A stretch of 64,000 nucleotides of DNA, taken from Bog-756 sp963839925 (lineage in GTDB: Bacteria > Actinomycetota > Acidimicrobiia > Acidimicrobiales > RAAP-2). This document shows, piece after piece, positions 35,965 to 44,258 of the stretch. The stretch is taken from the NCBI GenBank assembly GCA_963839925.1, contig CAWIWV010000002.1, positions 1,175,508 through 1,239,507 of the forward strand, given 5' to 3'. The stretch's first letter is position 1; every line of letters starts with the position of its first letter. A model generated the notes under the pieces. It saw only the letters and a list, made by a program, of their open reading frames with translations. It was not told where the DNA came from and did not search any database. Made by a program: the position numbers and the translations under genes.

Positions 35965-38385
35965 GTGGGCGCCGTTATCATGGTGTTTCGCGCCGAGTTA
36001 CGTCGGCGCTGGAAGGCGTGGCTGGTACTCGCCCTACTGATTGCCGTGGTGGGCGGTCTGGTCCTCGCCTTCACCACTGCGGGCCGTCGTACCGCCTCCG
36101 CATACCCTGCCTTCATCGCCGCCCACGGCTACGACGTGGCGCTCCTGGCCCCGGGACAGGCGCCCCACCTGACAACGTTGCCCGAGGTCGAATCGGTCAC
36201 CGAGGCGATCTCGCCCGTGGCCGGACAGCCGAGCTGTGCGTGCACCGCGAAGATCGACTCCAATGACTTTTCGGTGTCATCCGTCCCTCAGCGAGACATG
36301 GTACGGATGGTGTCCCTGGTCGCCGGCCGCATGCCCGACCCGTCATCGCCCAACGAGGTGCTCGCCTCATTCACGCTGCAACAGGACGACGGCGTGCACG
36401 TCGGAACGGTCCTACACGTGCCCTTCTACGCCTCCTCGCAATTCAATGCCGTGGCCAACGCCACGGGCGCGCTGCCAACGCCGACCGGGCCGCGGCTGGC
36501 CTTGAATGTCGTCGGGATCGAAGCCTCCGAGACCGAGTTTCCCGTCGGGGCATCCCCGGTCTACGACGTGTACACGACCCCGGCTTTCGCACATGTGGTG
36601 CTTCCCCGAACGGCCGCGTTCCCGACCTACTACGTCCGCCTGCGCGGAGGTGACCACGACATTGCTCGGTTCAAATCCGATGTCGGGACAGCTGGAATCG
36701 GGGGCACCGAGGACCTCGACACGCAAGCCGAATTGGTGGCGTCTTCTATCCATCCCCAAGCCGTTGGCTGGTGGTTGCTCGCCGTGTTGACTGCATTGGC
36801 TGGCCTGGCAATGGTTGGCCAGGCCATCGGCCGGCAGAGCACGGTCGAAGCCGAGGGATACGAGACGCTCCGCGTCCTCGGACTCAGCCCGGGCCAGTTG
36901 ATCGGTCTTGGTATGGCGCGCACATTGGCGGTCGGCCTGGTCGGCGCGGCCGGGGCGGTCGGTCTCGCATATGCATTGTCGCCGATTGCTCCTCTCGGTG
37001 AGGCGCGCCTCGCCGAAACATCGACTGGTCTGACAGTCGACCTCCTCGTGCTTCCGATCGGGTTTCTAGCCACGATCGCCGCTGTTCTCATCGCCGGGAC
37101 GTGGCCGTCGATCCGCCAAGCGCAACGCGGTAACAGCCGGGACGGACCGATGTCCCGACCATCCCGCGCCGTAAGGCTTGTTGCTTCGGCGGGTGCTCCA
37201 CTGAGCGCGGTGGTCGGTGTCCGCCATGCTCTCGTGCGCGGGCGAGGGCGCTCCGCGATGCCGGTGCCCACGGCACTGCTCGGCGCATTCCTTGCCATCG
37301 CGGCGCTGAGCGGTACAGCGGTGTTCGGCGCCAGTTTGACGAACCTGACTGCCACGCCAGCGCTGTACGGCGACAGCTACCAGCTGATCATCTACGGCTC
37401 GGGCCTCGGCATTCCCGAACACTCCGTGGTGACCCAGCTCGAGCACAACCCCCACATCAACCGCATTAGCCGGGGTTTCGGCGAGTCGGTGCTGGTCAAC
37501 GGCGTCAGCGTGCAGGGCATCGGCGCCTCGTCCCTTCGCGGTCCACTCCTGCTCTCGACCATCAGCGGGACCTACCCGGAGACCGACGGCCAAGTCGCCT
37601 TAGGTGCCGTCACCATGCGCGCCGCGAATGCGCACGTCGGCTCGGTCGTCCGGGTGACGGTCCGGAGCCCCCGAGGAGGGAGCCGGTCCGTCCCCTTGCA
37701 TGTCGTCGGCGAGGTCGCCTTCCCGACCGGGGTAGGTAACGGAGCAATCAGTCTCGGGGTCGGGGCGGCGTTCAGTACGCACGGTCTCCAAGACGCCGTC
37801 TGCCCGCTCGGCACGCGCCAGGCGGTGTGCCAGCGGGCGTCGGCAGCGACGCACTCGTTCTCCCTGTTGGTCGCGGCCTCAAACGACCGCGGAGGACGTG
37901 CTGCCATTGCCCACTACCTCAACGTATTCCAGTCCAATGCGAACAGACCCACCCTGCCGGGGCCCTTGGTCAATTTCGGGCAGGCCGTCAACTTCCCGCT
38001 GATCCTGGGCGTCGTGGTCAGCCTCTTCGGGATGGCCACACTCCTCCACCTCCTCGTCGTCACCGTGCCGCGGCGCCGCCGCGACATGGGCATTCTGAAG
38101 TCGCTCGGGTTTCTCAACCACCAGATTGGCGCCACCGTCTATTGGCAGGCCACAACGGTCGCCGCGGTCGGACTCGTCATCGGGATCCCTCTGGGCGTGG
38201 CCGCCGGAAGGCTGACCTGGAATGCCTTCGCCCAGAACATCGGGGTCGTGCCGGTCTCGGTCGTCGATGCCGACGTGATCCTGCTCCTCGGACTCGGCGC
38301 GCTGGTCGTGGCGAACCTGCTGGCGATCGGTCCCGCACTCGCGGTGTCTAAGGCACGATCGGGTCGACTGCTAGCGAACAGGTGA
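35965..38385 (+). CDS. Large FtsX-family ABC transporter permease (orphan)
   Basis: This 806-residue permease has two FtsX domains: an N-terminal membrane segment (WLVLALLIAVVGGLVLAF), a long extracytoplasmic domain, membrane segments at about 270-385, a second segment and ectodomain, and a C-terminal FtsX domain (LILGVVVSLFGMATLLHLLV). The GTG at 35965 is preferred because AGGAGG lies 5 bases upstream. No ATPase gene is adjacent. A paralogue with the same layout is encoded at 44.3-46.8 kb, also without an ATPase. Confidence 0.85.
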   Translation: MGAVIMVFRAELRRRWKAWLVLALLIAVVGGLVLAFTTAGRRTASAYPAFIAAHGYDVALLAPGQAPHLTTLPEVESVTEAISPVAGQPSCACTAKIDSNDFSVSSVPQRDMVRMVSLVAGRMPDPSSPNEVLASFTLQQDDGVHVGTVLHVPFYASSQFNAVANATGALPTPTGPRLALNVVGIEASETEFPVGASPVYDVYTTPAFAHVVLPRTAAFPTYYVRLRGGDHDIARFKSDVGTAGIGGTEDLDTQAELVASSIHPQAVGWWLLAVLTALAGLAMVGQAIGRQSTVEAEGYETLRVLGLSPGQLIGLGMARTLAVGLVGAAGAVGLAYALSPIAPLGEARLAETSTGLTVDLLVLPIGFLATIAAVLIAGTWPSIRQAQRGNSRDGPMSRPSRAVRLVASAGAPLSAVVGVRHALVRGRGRSAMPVPTALLGAFLAIAALSGTAVFGASLTNLTATPALYGDSYQLIIYGSGLGIPEHSVVTQLEHNPHINRISRGFGESVLVNGVSVQGIGASSLRGPLLLSTISGTYPETDGQVALGAVTMRAANAHVGSVVRVTVRSPRGGSRSVPLHVVGEVAFPTGVGNGAISLGVGAAFSTHGLQDAVCPLGTRQAVCQRASAATHSFSLLVAASNDRGGRAAIAHYLNVFQSNANRPTLPGPLVNFGQAVNFPLILGVVVSLFGMATLLHLLVVTVPRRRRDMGILKSLGFLNHQIGATVYWQATTVAAVGLVIGIPLGVAAGRLTWNAFAQNIGVVPVSVVDADVILLLGLGALVVANLLAIGPALAVSKARSGRLLANR

Positions 38386-38498
38386 CGGACTTGATGACTA
38401 GTAGGCCATAAAGCCTGCCGGTTCGACCTCCCTCGATCAGCACCCCCGCTCCCGGCGTTCTGGGGCACGTTTGCCTCGCCCGTGAAAAGCTAAGGCTC

Positions 38499-39362
38499 GT
38501 GGAGATTGGCGTCGCGTACCCCCAGATCGAGCTTCATGGCGATCCCACCGCCGTTGGTCGATTTGCCAGAGCGGTCGAGGACCTGGGCTTTGACCACCTT
38601 CTTGCCTACGAACACGTGCTGGGTGCCGTTCATGCTGATCGGTCTCCTCCACTGCCGGGCCCCTACACCGAACACGATCCATTCCATGACCCGTTTGTGA
38701 TGTTCGCTTACCTGGCCGGCATCACCGACCGGATCGGATTCACCACCGGAATCCTGGTCCTTCCGCAGCGCCAGACTGCACTCGTGGCAAGGCAGGCGGC
38801 CGATGTCGACCTCTTGTCCGGGGGTCGGCTGCGACTAGGTGTCGGAATCGGCTGGAACTATGTCGAGTACGAGGCCCTTGGGCAGGACTTCCACACCCGC
38901 GGGGCCCGGCAGGAGGAGCAAATCGATTTGCTTCGACGCCTATTCACCGAGCCCGTCGTCAACTTCTCGGGGCGCTTTGACCGGGTTGATCGGGCGGCAC
39001 TCATGCCGAAGCCCGCAGGCTCGATTCCGATTTGGCTTGGAGGATCTGGCGAGAAGGCATTCGACCGGGCTGCCCGGCTCGCTGACGGATTCGTCTTCTT
39101 CGGTGGCGGCATCGAGACCACGGAGGTCTGGACAAGGCTACGTGAACGGGTTGCTCGCGTCGGAAGGTCAGTCGACGAGTTCGGTGGCGATTATGTGGCG
39201 CTGAGCGGAGGGGATGTGGGTCAACTCGTCCGGGAGATCGAGGCGTGGCGCAATGCTGGCGGGACGCACGTGTCGGTCGTCACTATGGGCCTCGGCCTGG
39301 ATTCGATCGATGCCCATATCGACTACATCTCCTCTCTCTCGGTGCGTCTCGGCTTGTCGTAG
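38499..39362 (+). CDS. LLM-class F420-type oxidoreductase
   Basis: This 287-residue luciferase-fold protein begins at a GTG and has RAVEDLGFDHLLAYEHVLGA, GFTTGILVLPQRQTALVARQ and RLGVGIGWNYVEYEALGQDF, the probable-F420 TIGR-type pattern, ending DSIDAHIDYISSLSVRLG. It lies 113 bp after the orphan permease and 174 bp before the SnoaL gene. The substrate is unknown. Confidence 0.85.
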   Translation: MEIGVAYPQIELHGDPTAVGRFARAVEDLGFDHLLAYEHVLGAVHADRSPPLPGPYTEHDPFHDPFVMFAYLAGITDRIGFTTGILVLPQRQTALVARQAADVDLLSGGRLRLGVGIGWNYVEYEALGQDFHTRGARQEEQIDLLRRLFTEPVVNFSGRFDRVDRAALMPKPAGSIPIWLGGSGEKAFDRAARLADGFVFFGGGIETTEVWTRLRERVARVGRSVDEFGGDYVALSGGDVGQLVREIEAWRNAGGTHVSVVTMGLGLDSIDAHIDYISSLSVRLGLS

Positions 39363-39536
39363 GTGCCGCCCTCAGGAAGTGGTCGACCGCGGATCAATAC
39401 CCGCCCTGCTCCCGATGCTTGTGAGGCGCTCTGGCTGGCCCGGGCGCCTCCCCAGATTCTGATGCCCTGACCACACCAATCCAATCCGCAAAGCGACAGG
39501 ATTCGTCAACGACGGACCCTAATGAGGAGTGACAGC

Positions 39537-40055
39537 GTGACGAACTCGGACCTTCAACAACTCCTTGACAAGCAGTCGATCACCGAGCGCCTCCTTGACT
39601 ATGCGAGGGGGGTCGATCGGATTGATCGCAGTTTGATCTGCTCTGTGTTCCATGAGGGTGCTCGGCTCGATTACGGAGCGATGTTCGTAGGTAGCAGGGA
39701 GGAGTTCGCCGAGTTCATAGGGGTGGTGCACTCAGCGCTGGAGGCGCACAGTCACCATCTGAGCAACATCTACATCGCGGTCGATGGTGACCGGGCTGGA
39801 AGCGAGACGTACGTGCTTGCGAGACTGAGGTCAAGAGGACCACACGACACACTGAGCGATACGGTTGCATCCGGGCGCTATGTCGATCAGTGGCTTCGTC
39901 GGAATGGAGAGTGGCGAATCACCCACCGGATCTATCTTCACAGCATGGACAGTACGCAAAGCGCAAGAGTGCCTGGCTTCCCAGCAACCGGAGATCGAGA
40001 CCCGACCGACCCCAGCTATGACGTCCTCGCCCTGACATCCACGGAAGGAACCTGA
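39537..40055 (+). CDS. SnoaL-like (NTF2-fold) protein
   Basis: This 172-residue cone-shaped-barrel protein starts LQQLLDKQSITERLLDYARG and has VDRIDRSLICSVFHEGARLD and SGRYVDQWLRRNGEWRITHR, the typical SnoaL_4/NTF2 pattern of ring-hydroxylating-enzyme partners, isomerases and dehydratases. The GTG at 39537 is chosen because GAGGAG precedes it. It is the first gene of a three-gene run with the alcohol dehydrogenase and carboxymuconolactone-like genes (1 bp and 4 bp junctions). Confidence 0.82.
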   Translation: MTNSDLQQLLDKQSITERLLDYARGVDRIDRSLICSVFHEGARLDYGAMFVGSREEFAEFIGVVHSALEAHSHHLSNIYIAVDGDRAGSETYVLARLRSRGPHDTLSDTVASGRYVDQWLRRNGEWRITHRIYLHSMDSTQSARVPGFPATGDRDPTDPSYDVLALTSTEGT

Positions 40056-40056
40056 C

Positions 40057-41160
40057 GTGCGCGCTGTCAGCCTGAAGGAGCGCACCCTCGCACTGCGCGA
40101 GGTCCCCACGCCTGTGCCGGCGTCTGGGCAGATGTTGGTACGCACGCTGGCATGCGCTATCTGCGCTTCGGATCACCACTACATGGATCATCCCGAGGTG
40201 GCCCAGGCGGACCGGTCTGGAATGCGGGTTGATGCACCCCACACCGACGTGGTGATGGGTCACGAATACTGCGCTGAACTTGTGGCCTACGGACCAGACA
40301 CCAAACAGGAGTGGCCCATCGGGACCAGGCTCACGTCACCCCCTGCGCTGTTCACGCACGCCGGGATGCGCATCATCGGCATGGCCCCCGAGGCGCCTGG
40401 AGGATTCGGAGAATACTTCCTTCTTTCCGAGGGCCTTGCGAGGCCATTGCCGGATGATCTACCCGTAGAGCGTCTTGCTCTCGTCGATGCCATGGCTGTT
40501 GGTTGGTACTACACGCGGGTCGGCTCAACCGGCGACGCTGCCGCCGATTCGGTTCCTCTGGTGGTCGGGCTTGGTGCCATCGGGCTGTCCGTAGTCGCTG
40601 CCCTGAGACACCGTGGAATAGGTCCGATCGTGGCTTCGGACTTCTCCGAGGCGCGGCGCAACTTGGCCCGTGAACTCGGTGCTGATGTTGTCATCGACCC
40701 TGGCAACGAGTCACCTTGGGCGGCCTGGCGCAAAGTTGCTTGGGGTGGTCCCGACGAAGTACACGATCGCGTTGCACTGATGGGCAAGCCGACCCAGGTC
40801 ATCTACGAGTGCGTGGGTGTCTCCGGGGTCCTCGCCGACATTCTGGAGAACTGCGGACAGGCGGCTCGCTTGCTCAGCGCCGGTGGCGCGGCCAGCGACA
40901 CCATTCCCTCGGCGGCCGCCAAGTTGAAGGGGGTCAACATCCAGTTCGGTGGGGGTCCGGCTGTCACGGACTGGTACGAGACGCTTGATCTGGTTGTGAA
41001 CGGAAGCCTGGATCCGACACCACTGATCGGCGAAACCGTTGCCTTGCCAGACTTAGCGGACGCGATCGACCGCGCCAGGTCGTCGGCTGGCCCGGTACGC
41101 ATCGTCTACGTCGCCGACCCACTCCGATTCGCCGACCCCCAGGAAGGGAAAACGAAATGA
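40057..41160 (+). CDS. Zinc-binding medium-chain alcohol dehydrogenase
   Basis: This 367-residue MDR oxidoreductase has the catalytic zinc ligands in LACAICASDHHYMDH and VVMGHEYCAELVAYG, and the NAD loop LVVGLGAIGLSVVAAL. The structural-zinc four-Cys lobe is not apparent. It follows SnoaL by one base and overlaps the next gene at ATGA, so it is part of a catabolic operon. An SDR/LLM/SnoaL composition similar to the genomic island at 47-54 kb is notable. Substrate unknown. Confidence 0.88.
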   Translation: MRAVSLKERTLALREVPTPVPASGQMLVRTLACAICASDHHYMDHPEVAQADRSGMRVDAPHTDVVMGHEYCAELVAYGPDTKQEWPIGTRLTSPPALFTHAGMRIIGMAPEAPGGFGEYFLLSEGLARPLPDDLPVERLALVDAMAVGWYYTRVGSTGDAAADSVPLVVGLGAIGLSVVAALRHRGIGPIVASDFSEARRNLARELGADVVIDPGNESPWAAWRKVAWGGPDEVHDRVALMGKPTQVIYECVGVSGVLADILENCGQAARLLSAGGAASDTIPSAAAKLKGVNIQFGGGPAVTDWYETLDLVVNGSLDPTPLIGETVALPDLADAIDRARSSAGPVRIVYVADPLRFADPQEGKTK

Positions 41161-41570
41161 CCGACGACTTCCCCCAACCCTACGACCGCGGCCTCAATGT
41201 CTTGCGGGACGTTTACGCCGGTGATGTGGTCACCTTGCCCGAGGGGACCGTGGCCTTCAACGATGTCATGGTCCGGACCCTCTTCGATCAGGTGTGGCGG
41301 CGTGAAGTGCTCGACGTGCGGTCCCGGCGGCTACTGCTAATGGGGGTCATCGCTGCCAACGGACAGATCGAAACCTGGAAAATCCAAGCCCGCGCCGCAC
41401 TCGTCCGGGGTGAACTCACCCCGGACGAGCTGCGGGAAACGCTCATCATGCTTGCTCCTTATGCGGGATACCCGAACATCTCTGGTCTAGTCGTGCCATG
41501 CGAGGAGGTCATAGGCGCTTGGAGCGCGGACGGCTCGCCAGGCTGGGAAGACGAGGATGGACCCGAATAG
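41157..41570 (+). CDS. Carboxymuconolactone decarboxylase family protein
   Basis: This 137-residue protein of the AhpD/CMD fold has RSRRLLLMGVIAANGQIETW and LRGELTPDELRETLIML-type helices (actual: LVRGELTPDELRETLIMLAP), ending in the conserved AYAGYPN-like segment. The CxxC of AhpD is absent, which points to a decarboxylase- or isomerase-type member. It is translationally coupled to the alcohol dehydrogenase. Its end is overlapped on the other strand by IS110-derived sequence. Confidence 0.85.
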   Translation: MTDDFPQPYDRGLNVLRDVYAGDVVTLPEGTVAFNDVMVRTLFDQVWRREVLDVRSRRLLLMGVIAANGQIETWKIQARAALVRGELTPDELRETLIMLAPYAGYPNISGLVVPCEEVIGAWSADGSPGWEDEDGPE

Positions 41571-41590
41571 GACCAACGGACCGTGGCACA

Positions 41591-41655
41591 AGTGCCGGAG
41601 CGTGACAGCTCGCGATCAGCAAGCATCGCTGCCGAAATAACGCCTCCAGGCCGGC
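41591..41655. repeat. 65-bp imperfect repeat, copy 2 (partner at 35398-35462)
   Basis: Ungapped partner of the segment at 35.4 kb; see that entry for the shared blocks. It touches the end of the recognisable IS110 coding remnant. Confidence 0.45.
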
Positions 41656-42181
41656 CTGCCTCAGAGCGAACACGTTGGGGGTTGTCCCCCGCACAGACGA
41701 CAAGCGCGGCAGCGGTATCGGGTCCGACGCCGAAGAGGCCGAGCAGATCCGGGCAGTGAGTCGTGAGCAGCGCCTCAATCCGGGCTTCGAGCTCGACCAG
41801 CTCGTCATCGAGTCTTTGCACTCGGTGGGCCAACGAGGAGAGCGAAGTCTTGGTGGCGGTCAGTACCAGGTCGTCCCCTCGGGCTACTCGCAACCGGGCT
41901 GCTGCAACGGTCAGGGCACTGATGCTCAAGCCGCGCAGGCGGGTCCGGAGCTGGTCGGGGCCGCTCACGAGCAGCTCTCGCATTTGGACGAGAGCACTTG
42001 TGCGGGCTGTGCGGGCCGAGCGCTTGGCGACGAGGAGGGCCCGGATCGCCTCGACCGCGCCGTCTCTGGACTTGGCGATGCTCTTTGCCCTGCCGCCGAG
42101 GGCGGCTCGAGCGGCCTCGATGGCGTCGAGCGGGTCCGACTTTCCGCTGCGTCGAGCTCGGTTCGGGGGCAGGCGTCGCAT
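41655..42181 (-). mobile_element. IS110-family transposase remnant
   Basis: About 175 codons of an IS110-type transposase remain. RRSGKSDPLDAIEAARAALG is the conserved segment after the DEDD catalytic domain, then GAVEAIRALLVAKRSARTAR, a coiled middle, and LFGVGPDTAAALVVCAGDNP with RVRSEAG, the start of the serine-containing C-terminal domain. The first catalytic Asp residues and the whole C-terminal domain are missing, so the element is dead. IS110 elements lack long inverted repeats, so its ends cannot be placed. Confidence 0.75.
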
Positions 42182-42365
42182 TCATCGTCCCCCTGGGGTC
42201 GAGAGGGTCCCGGGCTAGATCCTGGCGACCGGTTGACCTTCGGTTGACCCCAACCCGGTGACCGCCCCCACGAGCATGCGGCCGCACATTTTCGGTGCCA
42301 GTGGACAGGCCCGATGACCGGACATACCTTTTCTTCAAGGCTCTCAGAGGCGGGAGGCAAAGACC

Positions 42366-43484
42366 ATGGGAAAGCTTCTCTCGTGGGTGTGGCGAGGAAT
42401 TGTGGCCGCAAGCGTGGTCGGACTGATGCTCGTCGCCTTCCCGGGTGTCGTCGCGGCAAGTCCTGGCTGGTCTATCTCGCCTAGCCCCAACAGGGGCACA
42501 AGTGCCAACTACCTCTCTGGGGTTTCCTGCGTTTCGCGCGGTTTCTGCATGGCAGTCGGCAACGGTGGCCTCATCGAGTCCTGGCACGGCAAGGCATGGA
42601 GGCTCAACACCGGCCCCAAACCCAAGGTCGGTACCGACACCCTTGCAGACGTCTCATGTCCCTCGACCACGTTCTGCGTGGCTGTTGGCTCCCACGACGT
42701 GAGTGGCACTTACTCCACCCTGGTCGAATCTTGGAACGGAAAGACTTGGAGGACCACCTCGAGTCCTGATCCGAAAGGTACGACGTTCGACGCACTCGGC
42801 GGTGTGTCCTGCACCTCGTCCACATCGTGCATCGCCGTCGGCAGCAACGGATCGGAGAGCGAATCGAACACTCTCATCGAGTCTTGGAACGGCACAACCT
42901 GGACGATCACTCAAAGTGCGAACTCCGGGGCCGAAAATGAGGGTCTTTCGGGTGTGTCCTGTACCTCATCGAGTTGGTGTGTGGCTGTTGGCGAGACCAT
43001 GGCCACTCCCTTCTCCTTCTCACCTCTGGTCGAGTACTGGAATGGCAAGAAGTGGAGCGCCGGTGGAGGTGCCGACGGCGATGACCTCGAGTACTTCAAT
43101 GCCGTGTCCTGTACCTCATCCAGTTGGTGTGTGGCGGTGGGGTGGAACGCCTATCCCGATTCGGACATCGTGGAGTCTTGGAACGGGTATCAGTGGAGCG
43201 CCATCACCGATCCGGGTGGCACCCTCGAGGGCTCACAGCTTCACGGTGTTTCGTGCACCTCGTTTACGTCTTGCACCGCTGTGGGTACTTCCGCCAACAC
43301 GAGTACCGGGGTGGAGCAGACGCTCATCGAGTCTTGGGACGGCACAGCTTGGACGATCAGCCCGAGCCCGAATCGTGGCGAAGACAGCATCAATGGTGTT
43401 TCCTGCGTCTCTTCCGGACTCTGCCGTGCGGTGGGTTCTTACGACCATGGTTCAACCACCTCCACCCTCGTGGAGGTGAACTGA
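42366..43484 (+). CDS. Secreted protein of seven Cys-pair propeller-like repeats
   Basis: This 372-residue protein has a Sec signal peptide (VAASVVGLMLVAFPGVVAAS) and seven repeats of about 45-50 residues, each with the core GVSCTSSSWCVAVG (two Cys ten residues apart) followed by LVESWNGKTW. The repeats begin near residues 51, 93, 147, 196, 242, 290 and 342. Seven units fit a seven-bladed beta-propeller with one disulfide per blade. The ATG follows a GGGAGGC. No enzymatic motif; a cell-surface binding role is possible. Similar repeat proteins occur in other actinobacteria. Confidence 0.75.
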   Translation: MGKLLSWVWRGIVAASVVGLMLVAFPGVVAASPGWSISPSPNRGTSANYLSGVSCVSRGFCMAVGNGGLIESWHGKAWRLNTGPKPKVGTDTLADVSCPSTTFCVAVGSHDVSGTYSTLVESWNGKTWRTTSSPDPKGTTFDALGGVSCTSSTSCIAVGSNGSESESNTLIESWNGTTWTITQSANSGAENEGLSGVSCTSSSWCVAVGETMATPFSFSPLVEYWNGKKWSAGGGADGDDLEYFNAVSCTSSSWCVAVGWNAYPDSDIVESWNGYQWSAITDPGGTLEGSQLHGVSCTSFTSCTAVGTSANTSTGVEQTLIESWDGTAWTISPSPNRGEDSINGVSCVSSGLCRAVGSYDHGSTTSTLVEVN

Positions 43485-44258
43485 TCCTCAGTGGTGGTGC
43501 TCGACCCTCAGGTGGCCATCGTCGATCCGCCTAAGGCGCAACGGTCGCTCGTCGGCATCCCCCACGCATGGGTTGGCGAAGGGTGCCGTCCGACATCCTC
43601 GCCATCGACATCACAAAGTCGACTACTGGGGCAACGGCCCAAATCGAACCAGGGCATGCCTTCGAAGTGCCGTTGCGGGGCGGGTCGCGGGGAGCAAGCG
43701 GACCCCGGTCAATAACGCACCCCAGGCTGGCGATGGGGGGCACGGCATCGTGGCATCACCTCAAGGTGGAAGCGCCCCTTAGGCAATGGCAGCCTGGGTT
43801 ACGAGACGGTCCGTGTCCCGGTGGCAGGGGGCACCTACCGACCTTCTAATCGGGCTGACCTCGTGACGACTAAGCGGATCGGTGAACCTGAGTGAATTCA
43901 CTCGCTATGAGAGGTGCTCTGGCGGTCGGGGCCATTGGGCGAGCAAGCGACGTCGTGTGCCACGAACATATGGGAGCAGGTCCACCGAAGTGGTTCACGT
44001 GCTCGTGTCTTGGGAATTCGGGGGCGGGCGAGGGGACTGTCGCGACCTGATTCAAGGTCTCCTAGGTTCGCCAAAATCGTCGGGTCGGAGTTGACCTTCG
44101 CGGCCGTGAGGGCGTGTGGTGGTGCTAGCACGAGGTCAGCTCCACAGTCTGACTACCTTAAATCGGGTCTCCCGGGGGTCAATAATTATGCAGGAGGCTT
44201 GATGGCGCGGGGAAGAGACTGAAGAGGTCGGAATGCGGCTACCAACGGACGCCTTTTG
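43485..44258. other. 774-bp stretch without a recognisable gene
   Basis: Short frames exist on both strands, but none has a family resemblance, a good ribosome-binding site and conserved-looking composition together. No tRNA, CRISPR or clear terminator is seen. It precedes the orphan permease gene at 44259, whose promoter must lie in its distal part. Confidence 0.5.
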
